From Acidobacteriota bacterium (GTDB lineage: Bacteria > Acidobacteriota > Thermoanaerobaculia > Gp7-AA8), in assembly GCA_021325515.1 (NCBI GenBank), contig JAJPHC010000002.1, positions 1 through 64,000 of the forward strand: a DNA stretch of 64,000 bases, in the 5' to 3' direction. Within the stretch, counting starts at the first letter, position 1. Every line of letters starts with the position of its first letter. The position numbers were made by a program, and so were the translations under genes. Under the pieces are notes generated by a model, which was given only the letters and a program-made list of their open reading frames with translations, did not search any database and was not told where the DNA came from. This document shows, one piece after another, positions 8,634 to 15,160 of the stretch.

Positions 8634-8951
8634 ATGGACACTTTCAACGACAAATCCCTTACCTGCGCGGACTGCGGTGGGCAGTTCATTTTCACGAAGA
8701 ACGAGCAGGCGTTTTATGCCGAGCGCGGATTCACCAACGAGCCGAAGCGCTGCAAGAATTGCCGTGATAAGCGGAAGATGGCCCGCGATGGAAACGGCGG
8801 AGGCCGTGACCGTCAGATGGTCAGCGTGACGTGTGATAGCTGCGGTGTCGCGACCGAAGTACCGTTCACGCCAGTCAGTGGAAAGCCCGTCTATTGCCGC
8901 GATTGCTACAACCAGAGACGGTCGAACTCCAGACCGTCGAGCTGGGCGTAA
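8634..8951 (+). CDS. Zinc-ribbon protein (CxxC-x25-CxxC type)
   Basis: 105 residues. MDTFNDKSLTCADCGGQF opens a first ribbon with C11, C14, C40 and C43 (KRCKNC), and a second ribbon follows (VTCDSCG ... VYCRDCYNQRR). Between them is a short glycine-arginine linker GNGGGRDR. This two-ribbon protein with the ERGFTNEPKRC phrase is common in environmental bacteria and is usually annotated only as zinc-ribbon; nucleic-acid binding is a guess from the basic tail. The start at 8634 is chosen because the conserved text begins there, with AAAGG 8 nt upstream; a longer reading from 8568 would add residues not found in relatives. A terminator follows at 9056. Confidence 0.8.
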   Translation: MDTFNDKSLTCADCGGQFIFTKNEQAFYAERGFTNEPKRCKNCRDKRKMARDGNGGGRDRQMVSVTCDSCGVATEVPFTPVSGKPVYCRDCYNQRRSNSRPSSWA

Positions 8952-9035
8952 ACAGCCGAAGTTCCATCCCGAGCACAGCGAGGGGTGACCGCCGACACCG
9001 CGCGAAAGCGGGGTGACGGCAGGCTGTGAACAGCA
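8951..9035. repeat. GAGCnCAGCGA-type interspersed repeat, partial
   Basis: The spacer after the zinc-ribbon gene contains CCGAGCACAGCGAGGGGT (8959-8976) then two related words GGGTGACCGCC and GGGTGACGGCA around a CCGC-GCGAAA-GCGG hairpin. The first word resembles the arms of the inverted repeat at 37116-37227 (CTGAGCGCAGCGAAG), so both may belong to one dispersed family. Confidence 0.4.
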
Positions 9036-9055
9036 CGACATACGACGAAATGAAA

Positions 9056-9087
9056 GCGGGTCCTGAGCAGGCCCGCTTTTTTGTTTT
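9056..9087 (+). terminator. Intrinsic terminator after zinc-ribbon gene
   Basis: GCGGG-t-CCTG, loop AG, CAGG-CCCGC, followed by TTTTTTGTTTT. A good stem with a U-tract in the sense of the zinc-ribbon gene. Confidence 0.85.
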
Positions 9088-9115
9088 CAGTTTTTCCCGC
9101 GGGATGAACTTCAAG

Positions 9116-9130
9116 TAGAATCCGCGCGCT
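9116..9130 (+). promoter_or_regulatory. TAGAAT box before the cysteine synthase gene
   Basis: TAGAAT (9116-9121) followed by 9 nt (ccgcgcgct) and the TTG start at 9131; no Shine-Dalgarno sequence. It lies just after the terminator, as expected for a new leaderless transcript. Confidence 0.5.
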
Positions 9131-10087
9131 TTGAGCCGCCCTCTTACAAAACCTGCCGAATCCATCCTCGACCTCGTCTGCAATACGCCGATGCTTCGCC
9201 TTCACTCGATCGGCGGCGGAAGCGCCGCTGACATCTACGTGAAGATGGAGTTCCTCAATCCCGGAGGCTCGGTCAAAGACCGCATCGGGATCGGAATGAT
9301 CAAGCGTGCAGAAGCCGCGGGCCTGCTGAAACCGGGCGGCACGATCATCGAGCCGACCGCCGGCAACACCGGCATCGGTCTCGCGCTGGCCGGCGTGCGC
9401 ATGGGCTATCGCGTCATCCTCTGCGTCCCCGAGAATTTCTCGGTCGAAAAACGCGAAGTGATGAAGGCTCTCGGCGGAGAAGTCGTCCTCACTCCGAAAG
9501 ACGACGGGATGAAAGCAGCGATTGCGAAGGCGCAGGAGCTCGCCGCGGACATTCCCGGCGCCTATGTGCCGCAGCAGTTCGCGAATCCGTTCAACACCGA
9601 GTCGCATTACGAGACGACAGCGCCCGAGATCTGGGAACAAATGGACGGCAACATCGACGCATGGGTTGCCGGTGCGGGCACCGGCGGGACTTTCACCGGC
9701 GTCGCGAAGTATCTCAAGGAGCGCAAGCCCGGCGTCTGGTGCGTGGTCGTCGAGCCGCAGGGCTCGATCCTGAAGGGTGGCGAAGCAGGACCGCACGAAG
9801 TGGAAGGCATCGGCGCCTCCTCCTTCATTCCGCCCGTGCTCGACATGTCGCTCGCGGATGAAGTGATCCAGGTGTACGACGATCCGGCGTTCGCGATGGT
9901 GCGCCGCATGGCGACGGAAGAAGGTGTGCTCGGCGGCTCTAGCGCAGGCGCAAATCTCCATGCTGCACTCGAAGTCGCACAGCGGCTCGGACCCGGCAAG
10001 CGCGTCGTCACCCTCATCCCCGATGGCGCCGAGCGCTACATGTCGAAAGGCATCTACACGAAGTGGGCGGTGGAGAAGCGGAATTGA
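9131..10087 (+). CDS. PLP-dependent cysteine synthase / cystathionine beta-synthase
   Basis: 318 residues of fold-type II PLP enzyme. The PLP lysine is K49 in PGGSVKDRIG; IEPTAGNTGIGLAL and the phosphate-binding GAGTGGTFTG loop are intact, and LGGSSAGAN and TLIPDGAERY close the C-terminal part. Family members join serine or O-acetylserine to sulfide or homocysteine. Because the next gene encodes a cystathionine gamma-family enzyme, a cystathionine beta-synthase role in reverse transsulfuration is likely, but cysteine synthase cannot be excluded. There is no C-terminal CBS domain. TTG start with a TAGAAT box 9 nt upstream. The stop codon lies inside the heptamer array that separates it from the next gene. 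Confidence 0.9.
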   Translation: MSRPLTKPAESILDLVCNTPMLRLHSIGGGSAADIYVKMEFLNPGGSVKDRIGIGMIKRAEAAGLLKPGGTIIEPTAGNTGIGLALAGVRMGYRVILCVPENFSVEKREVMKALGGEVVLTPKDDGMKAAIAKAQELAADIPGAYVPQQFANPFNTESHYETTAPEIWEQMDGNIDAWVAGAGTGGTFTGVAKYLKERKPGVWCVVVEPQGSILKGGEAGPHEVEGIGASSFIPPVLDMSLADEVIQVYDDPAFAMVRRMATEEGVLGGSSAGANLHAALEVAQRLGPGKRVVTLIPDGAERYMSKGIYTKWAVEKRN

Positions 10088-10155
10088 AAATTGAAAATTG
10101 AAAATTGAAAATGGCGTTTCGAATTTTCAATTTTCAATTTTCCAATTTTCAATTT
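10082..10155. repeat. Heptamer inverted array, TTGAAAA type
   Basis: Four TTGAAAA units (about 10084-10112) face, across an 8-nt centre, AATTTTC units (10121-10155, one with an extra C). Period is 7 and the two halves are reverse complements, giving a long AT-rich hairpin. It lies between the stop of the cysteine synthase gene and the ATG of the next gene. Confidence 0.85.
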
Positions 10156-10175
10156 CGCGAGCAAAGCGAGCCACT

Positions 10176-11312
10176 ATGGGTTTCTCCACCGATTGCATCC
10201 ACGCAGGCCAGGAGCCTGAGCCGACTACCGGCGCCGTATCCGTTCCCATCTTCCAGACCTCGACCTACGTGCAGCCGGAGCTCGGCCGGCACAAGGGATT
10301 CGAGTACGCACGCACGCAGAATCCGACGCGTTTCGCGACGGAGGCGGCACTCGCGGCATTGGAGAGAGGAAAGCACGGGCACTGCTTCGCATCCGGGATG
10401 TCGGCGATCGATACCGTCTTCCGCCTGCTGAAATCGGGCGATCACGTCATCGCCGGCGAGAACATGTACGGCGGCTCGTACCGCCTCTTCAGCAAGGTCC
10501 TCGAGAAGTTCGGATTGCAGTTCACGTACGTCGACACCTCGAAGATCGAAGAGGTGAAGAAGGCGTTTCGCCCTGAGACGAAGATCCTCTATCTCGAGAC
10601 GCCGACGAATCCGATGATGACCATTACCGACATCGCGATGTGCGCGGAGCTCGCGCACGCGAAGGGGGCGATGGTCGTCGTCGACAACACGTTCTGCTCG
10701 CCCTATCTGCAGCGGCCGATCGAGCTCGGTGCGGATATCGTGCTGCACTCCACGACGAAGTTTCTCAACGGACATTCCGATTCGGTCGGCGGTGTCGTCA
10801 TCACGACCACCGACGAGCTCGGGCAGCAGATTGGATTTCTGCAGAACGCGGTCGGTGCGATCCTCTCGCCGTTCGATTCCTGGCTCGTCATGCGCGGCAT
10901 CAAGACGCTCGCGGTGCGCATGAAGCGCCACGAGGAGAACGGCCAGGCCATGGCCAACTACCTCGCGCATCACGCGAAAGTGAAGAAGGTCTACTACCCC
11001 GGATTGCCGGATCACCCGCAGCACGAGCTGGCGAAGCGGCAGATGAACGGCTTCGGCGCGGTGATCTCGTTCGAGCTCGGCTCGTACGAGAATGCGAAGA
11101 AGTTTCTCGATCGCGTGAAGCTCTGCTCGCTCGGCGAGTCGCTGGGGGGAGTCGAGACGCTGATCTCGCATCCGGAGTCGATGACTCATGCCTCCGTTCC
11201 TCTCGACACGCGCACGCGTCTCGGCATCACCCCCGGCCTCGTGCGCATCTCGGTCGGAATCGAGGACATCGAAGACCTGATCGCCGATCTCGAGAACGCC
11301 TTCGAAGCGTAG
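10176..11312 (+). CDS. Cystathionine gamma-synthase/gamma-lyase family enzyme
   Basis: 378 residues of the Cys/Met PLP family (fold type I). The PLP lysine is K195 in HSTTKFLNGHSD; YARTQNPTR, ASGMSAI, ETPTNP and VVDNTF motifs are all present, and the C-terminal EDLIADLENAFE is typical. Enzymes of this family make or split cystathionine; with the gene just upstream, breakdown of cystathionine to cysteine is the simplest idea. The start is ATG 10176 (MGFSTDCIHAG); an in-frame reading reaches back to 10098 but would translate the heptamer repeat (NFQFSIFQFSIS) and is rejected. Ribosome site is weak (AGCGAG). Synthase against lyase cannot be decided from sequence. Confidence 0.93.
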   Translation: MGFSTDCIHAGQEPEPTTGAVSVPIFQTSTYVQPELGRHKGFEYARTQNPTRFATEAALAALERGKHGHCFASGMSAIDTVFRLLKSGDHVIAGENMYGGSYRLFSKVLEKFGLQFTYVDTSKIEEVKKAFRPETKILYLETPTNPMMTITDIAMCAELAHAKGAMVVVDNTFCSPYLQRPIELGADIVLHSTTKFLNGHSDSVGGVVITTTDELGQQIGFLQNAVGAILSPFDSWLVMRGIKTLAVRMKRHEENGQAMANYLAHHAKVKKVYYPGLPDHPQHELAKRQMNGFGAVISFELGSYENAKKFLDRVKLCSLGESLGGVETLISHPESMTHASVPLDTRTRLGITPGLVRISVGIEDIEDLIADLENAFEA

Positions 11313-11364
11313 CGGAGAGAACCTGGCGATTCAGCCGCGCCAGTAGATACACTTCCCTCCGCTC

Positions 11365-12021
11365 ATGAACTTCGCACTCCCTGCGACGCTCGTCGTCGCG
11401 ACGTATCTGATCGGCTCACTGCCGTTCAGTTTTCTCGTCCCGTTTTTCATGACGGGGAAGGACATTCGCCAGCACGGCAGCCGCAACGTCGGAGCGACGA
11501 ATGTGGCGCGCACCTTCGGCAAACTGCCGGGCATCATCGCGCTGCTGCTCGATATCGCGAAGGGCTGGGGCGCGGTGTGGCTCGGGCAGTGGCTGGTTTC
11601 GCTTCCCGGCTGGCCGCTGATTGCCCACAATCCTGCTGCACCGTTCTACGACTCGCGCGATCTCTGGATCTCGCTCGGCGCACTCATCGCGATGCTCGGT
11701 CACATGTTTCCCGTGTGGCTGCGCTTTCACGGCGGCAAGGGCGTTGCGACGGCGGCCGGCGCCTTTCTGGCGCTCGACCCGAAGGTGGTGCTGGCCGGCA
11801 TGATCATTTTCGCGATCGTGATTCTGATCACGCGAATCGTCTCGCTTGCGTCGATTCTCAGCGCCGCGTCGATCCCCCTCTTTTTTCAGTTTCTCGCCGG
11901 CGCGTCGTTCTGGCGCGTCGTCATCAGTATCCTGATCTCGATCTCCATCATCGCGAAGCATCACTCCAACATCCGCAGACTCGTGCATGGCGAGGAGAGA
12001 CGCATGGGTGAGCGCAAATGA
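11365..12021 (+). CDS. plsY: Acyl-phosphate:glycerol-3-phosphate acyltransferase PlsY
   Basis: 218 residues, integral membrane protein with about five helices. The three cytoplasmic PlsY motifs are visible: GSLPFSFLVP, GSRNVGATNVAR and GHMFPVWLRFHGGKGVATAAG. PlsY moves an acyl group from acyl-phosphate to glycerol 3-phosphate, the first step of phospholipid synthesis. A ten-residue-longer loop around residues 75-95 precedes the second motif. Its stop overlaps the gpsA start (ATGA), so the acceptor substrate and its user are made together. TACACT lies 11 nt before the ATG. Confidence 0.96.
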   Translation: MNFALPATLVVATYLIGSLPFSFLVPFFMTGKDIRQHGSRNVGATNVARTFGKLPGIIALLLDIAKGWGAVWLGQWLVSLPGWPLIAHNPAAPFYDSRDLWISLGALIAMLGHMFPVWLRFHGGKGVATAAGAFLALDPKVVLAGMIIFAIVILITRIVSLASILSAASIPLFFQFLAGASFWRVVISILISISIIAKHHSNIRRLVHGEERRMGERK

Positions 12022-13016
12022 AGATCTCGGTGATCGGTGCCGGATCGTTCGGCACGGCGATGGCGCTCGTCGCCGCACGCTGCGGCAATGACGTGATGCT
12101 CTGGGCTCATGATCCTCGCGTCGCCGAAGGAATGCGCGCGGCGAAGATGAACGCGGTGTATCTGCCGGACGTGGCGCTGAGCGAGAAGATCACGCCGACG
12201 AGCGATCTCGCCGAGGCTGCGGCATTCAGCGAGACGATCTTCATGGTCGTGCCGAGCCATCATTTCCGCGGTGTCCTGACGCAGTTGCGGGCGCACCTCA
12301 GGAATCGTGTGCTCATCATCTCCGGGACGAAGGGGATCGAGAACGAGACGCTGGAGCGGATGTCGGAGGTCTCGGCGGCCGTGCTCGGAGAACAGATGCA
12401 GTCGTTTGCGGTGCTCTCCGGACCGACGTTCGCCGTCGAAGCGGCGCGCGGCGAGCCCTCCGCGGCCGTGATCGCATCGACCGATGTCGAGTTCGCAATC
12501 ATGATCCAGAAAGCGATGTCCGGTTCGACGTTCCGGCTGTACCACTCGGAAGATGTGGTCGGTGTCGAGCTCGGAGGCTCCCTCAAGAACGTGATCGCGA
12601 TCGCGGCCGGCGTGCTGGAAGGACTCGGTCTCGGATACAACACCAACGCGGCGCTCGTCACCCGCGGCCTGCGCGAGATCACCCGCCTCGGCATGGCCCT
12701 CGGCGGCAGGCTCGAGTCGTTCGCCGGACTCGCCGGCATGGGCGACCTCGTGCTCACCTGCACCGGAGGGCTGTCGCGCAACCGGCGGGTCGGCGTGCAA
12801 CTCGGCCGCGGCAAACGGCTGCCCGACATCCTCTCCGAGACGCGCGAAGTCGCCGAAGGAGTGAAGACCTCGAAGTCGGCGAAAGACCTCGCGGACCGTC
12901 ACGGCATCGAGATGCCGATCACCACCGAGATGTATCGCGTCCTCTATGAAAACGAAACCGCGAAAGAAGCAGTGCAGCGGCTGATGACGAGAACGCTCAA
13001 AGCAGAATCGGTCTGA
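12018..13016 (+). CDS. gpsA: Glycerol-3-phosphate dehydrogenase GpsA
   Basis: 332 residues. The N-terminal dinucleotide-binding motif GAGSFGTAMA, the VPSHHFRG and SGTKGIE signatures, SGPTFAVEAA, and the catalytic lysine in GGSLKNVIAIAAG are present; the C-terminal helical domain includes GLAGMGDLVLTCTG and SRNRRVG. GpsA reduces dihydroxyacetone phosphate to sn-glycerol 3-phosphate with NAD(P)H, the substrate of PlsY encoded just before (ATGA overlap). Length is normal for the family. Confidence 0.97.
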   Translation: MKISVIGAGSFGTAMALVAARCGNDVMLWAHDPRVAEGMRAAKMNAVYLPDVALSEKITPTSDLAEAAAFSETIFMVVPSHHFRGVLTQLRAHLRNRVLIISGTKGIENETLERMSEVSAAVLGEQMQSFAVLSGPTFAVEAARGEPSAAVIASTDVEFAIMIQKAMSGSTFRLYHSEDVVGVELGGSLKNVIAIAAGVLEGLGLGYNTNAALVTRGLREITRLGMALGGRLESFAGLAGMGDLVLTCTGGLSRNRRVGVQLGRGKRLPDILSETREVAEGVKTSKSAKDLADRHGIEMPITTEMYRVLYENETAKEAVQRLMTRTLKAESV

Positions 13017-13091
13017 GGATGGCGGCCTCAGCCGCGGGGCGCAGAGGCGAGGAATGGCGGTTCCCTTGCACTATTGGAGGGCAAGGAGGGA

Positions 13092-13241
13092 ATGCACATG
13101 CTTCGCTTCCTGAAGAGACTTTTCATGTTCCGCGTTGGCCAGAAGGCCTCGCGAGGATTTGCCCGGTCGATCGGTCTGCACAGCATCGCTGGTGCGGTGG
13201 GACTGGTCGGCGGACTCAAGTACATGCGCCGTCATTCGTAA
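13092..13241 (+). CDS. Small 49-residue basic hydrophobic protein
   Basis: ATG 13092 has an excellent AAGGAGGG ribosome site six bases upstream. The peptide starts MHMLRFLKRLFMFRVG, continues QKASRGFARSIGLHSIA and has a short hydrophobic stretch GAVGLVGG before KYMRRHS. Charge is strongly positive and the two halves look amphipathic, so membrane association is likely. It follows gpsA by 75 bp and is closed by a strong palindromic hairpin at 13246. No family is recognised. The ribosome site, codon use and following hairpin support a true gene. Confidence 0.6.
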   Translation: MHMLRFLKRLFMFRVGQKASRGFARSIGLHSIAGAVGLVGGLKYMRRHS

Positions 13242-13245
13242 CACG

Positions 13246-13272
13246 CCGGGGCGGGCGCTGCGCCCGCCCCGG
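13246..13272. terminator. Perfect 13-bp GC hairpin
   Basis: CCGGGGCGGGCGC, one-base loop T, GCGCCCGCCCCGG. The stem is perfect but no U-tract follows (ACTTACACTT). It lies 4 bp after the small-protein stop and just before the TACACT box of the next gene, so it may stop or stabilise the upstream message. Confidence 0.5.
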
Positions 13273-13287
13273 ACTTACACTTGCCTC

Positions 13288-13911
13288 GTGCACAAACACA
13301 ACCTCGGCGACATGCTTCTCGCCGCGAACCTGATCGATGAGGTTCAGATGCAGGTTGCGCTCGCGGAGCAGAAGCAGACCGGCCATCGGTTCGGTTCCAC
13401 GCTCGTCGAGCTGAAGTTCATCGACGAGAACGTGCTCGCTGCATTTCTCTCGAAGCAGATCGACATTCCCTGCATCAGCCTTCTCAACATCGACATCCCG
13501 AAGAAGGTCGTGCGCAAGCTCAATCGAGCGCTCGCAACCGAATGCCAGGCGATTCCGGTTCGGATGGAAAACGGCCGCCTCGACGTCGCGATGGTCGATC
13601 CGACCGACGTCGATCTCCTGGCCAGGCTCGAAGAGGAAACGGGGATGACGGTCTCGCCGCTGATCGCGCCGGAAAGCTCGATCGCGATGATGATCGAGAA
13701 GTTCTATCCGGAAGAGACGGATGCCGATTCGACGATCGTGCAGCACGCTGCCCAGCACGCGATCACGACCGATCCGATCTTCAAGGACCTCATCGAGGAC
13801 CTCGATCGCCCCGACATCGATCAGAGGCTGACGCGCATCGAACAGAGCCTCGAGCGCATCTGGACATTGCTCGAGCGCCTGTTACGCGAAGTCGAGGTCA
13901 AGCACCACTAG
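13288..13911 (+). CDS. Stand-alone MshEN / GspE N-terminal-domain protein
   Basis: 207 residues. Residues about 5-60 contain two tandem copies of the MshEN pattern (NLGDMLLAANLIDEVQMQVALAEQ and RFGSTLVELKFIDENVLAAFLSKQ), the module that starts GspE/PilB ATPases and often binds cyclic di-GMP. The remainder (about 65-150) matches the T2SSE N-terminal region (VRKLNRALATECQAIPVRMENGRLDVAMVDPTD), but the ATPase domain is absent. The C-terminal 40 residues form a helix likely to coil. The glycines that normally follow the L-L/V pair (LVxxG) are replaced (AANLI, ELKFI), so nucleotide binding is uncertain. GTG 13288 is chosen because the first MshEN copy starts there and TACACT lies 6 nt upstream. 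Confidence 0.75.
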   Translation: MHKHNLGDMLLAANLIDEVQMQVALAEQKQTGHRFGSTLVELKFIDENVLAAFLSKQIDIPCISLLNIDIPKKVVRKLNRALATECQAIPVRMENGRLDVAMVDPTDVDLLARLEEETGMTVSPLIAPESSIAMMIEKFYPEETDADSTIVQHAAQHAITTDPIFKDLIEDLDRPDIDQRLTRIEQSLERIWTLLERLLREVEVKHH

Positions 13912-13918
13912 AAGCGAT

Positions 13919-14404
13919 TTAAGGCTTCTTGTCGCCCGGAGCCGGAGGAGCCTGGAGCGTCTTCATCTGCTGCTCCTGCTGCGCTGGATCATGGTCGACA
14001 TCCGCGGCGTCGCCCTCGTATTGGGCCGCCACCTGCTGCATGGTTTTCTGCCGTTGCTGCTCGTTCTGCTTTTCCTTCGCAGCATTCGCGGGAGCCGTGT
14101 GCGCGGGCGCAGCGGGAGCTGCGGCCTGCTGTCCCACTGGTTGCGATGGGGCTGTGTAGGAGGGCGCGATTGCCGGCTGCTGCTGCGTCGTCGTCACGTG
14201 TCCGCCGGACTTCGCCAGCGATTCGTTCGTGATGACATTCGTTGGCTTCTTCCCGAGCCGCCCCGCCTTTTTCGCCGCGGCAACGAGAGGGGAATCCGCC
14301 GCCGGTGCCGCATCCGTCGTGGTGGAAATGGGTTTGGAAGTGGTGGCGGCAACCAGTGGCGTCGCGATGACCGCGGCGGTAACGAACGCTAGAACTCGGT
14401 TCAT
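13919..14404 (-). CDS. Exported low-complexity protein
   Basis: 161 residues. A signal peptide (MNRVLAFVTAAVIATPLVAA, cleavage near 20-22) is followed by a Thr/Ala/Pro/Gln-rich region (TQQQPAIAPSYTAPSQ, PAAPAHTAPANA) and a charged tail KEKQNEQQRQKTMQQVAAQYEG. It has no recognised domain and would be periplasmic and largely unfolded. AAGGAG lies at a good distance before the ATG, so the start at 14404 is preferred over a longer reading to 14488. It is divergent from the dedA-like gene. Confidence 0.6.
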   Translation of the reverse strand: MNRVLAFVTAAVIATPLVAATTSKPISTTTDAAPAADSPLVAAAKKAGRLGKKPTNVITNESLAKSGGHVTTTQQQPAIAPSYTAPSQPVGQQAAAPAAPAHTAPANAAKEKQNEQQRQKTMQQVAAQYEGDAADVDHDPAQQEQQMKTLQAPPAPGDKKP

Positions 14405-14445
14405 GTTGGACTCCTTGCACACTAGTGAATGCGATGATTGTCGCG

Positions 14446-14460
14446 TAGATTTCCGCCGAC
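14446..14460 (+). promoter_or_regulatory. TAGATT box of the DedA gene, leaderless type
   Basis: TAGATT (14446-14451), 9 nt (tccgccgac), then GTG 14461. No Shine-Dalgarno sequence before the GTG. Confidence 0.45.
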
Positions 14461-15066
14461 GTGTCTGCTCTCGTCCCGAATCTTGCATTTTTAGCTGCCG
14501 GCATGACTCCGGAACTTCTGGTACAGAAGTGGGGATACCTCGCTGTTTTCATCGGGACCTTTCTCGAGGGAGAGACGATTCTGGTGATGGCAGGCTTCGC
14601 CGCCGAGCGAGGTCATCTGCAGATTCTGCTCGTCGCCCTCGTGGCGTTTGCGGGCGCATATGTCGGCCACGTCTTCTGGTTCTGGCTCGGACGCGCAAAG
14701 GGCGTCAAGCTGCTGGATCGCTTCCCGCGGATGAAGAAGCACTTCGGAAAAGGCATCCGCATGTTCGAGCGCTATGGAGCTCCCGCCATCTTCATCACGC
14801 AATGGTTGTACGGCTTGCGCATCACCTGCGCCATGATCATCGGCATATCGCGCATCTCGACGATCAAGTTTCTGATTTATGAAGCGGTGAGCTGCGCGGT
14901 ATGGGCTCTTGCGATTTCGTTCGCCGGATTCTTTTTCGGAAAAGCAGTCGAGCGTGTGCTCGGCCGCGCTGCGCACATCGAGAAGTGGGGACTGCTGGTG
15001 CTGGTCGTGGTCGGGCTCAGCGTGTGGATGTACCACCGGTGGAAGGAACGGCAGGAAGAGTCGTAG
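14461..15066 (+). CDS. DedA / VTT-domain membrane protein
   Basis: 201 residues with the DedA family core: GYLAVFIGTFLEGETILVMAGFAA, GAYVGHVFWFWLGRAKG, the conserved FERYGAPAIFITQWLYGLR segment and four to five hydrophobic helices. DedA/VTT proteins act in membrane lipid flipping (polyprenyl phosphate or phospholipid) and envelope homeostasis; the substrate here is unknown. Two starts are possible, GTG 14461 with a TAGATT box 9 nt upstream, or ATG 14503 (MTPELL) where the conserved text begins. The chemoreceptor gene follows 94 bp later. Confidence 0.9.
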   Translation: MSALVPNLAFLAAGMTPELLVQKWGYLAVFIGTFLEGETILVMAGFAAERGHLQILLVALVAFAGAYVGHVFWFWLGRAKGVKLLDRFPRMKKHFGKGIRMFERYGAPAIFITQWLYGLRITCAMIIGISRISTIKFLIYEAVSCAVWALAISFAGFFFGKAVERVLGRAAHIEKWGLLVLVVVGLSVWMYHRWKERQEES

Positions 15067-15160
15067 CTCGCGCGCGCGCATGACTCACGACACGCCTGCG
15101 CGTGACGGTGGAGACCCGACCGGGCCGGAGCGCCTCTCAAAATGAACACGAGGTGCCGTC

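Noticed and set aside
10098-10175. N-terminal extension NFQFSIFQFSIS of the cystathionine enzyme
   Set aside because: Translated AT-rich repeat; family members start at MGFSTDCIHAG.
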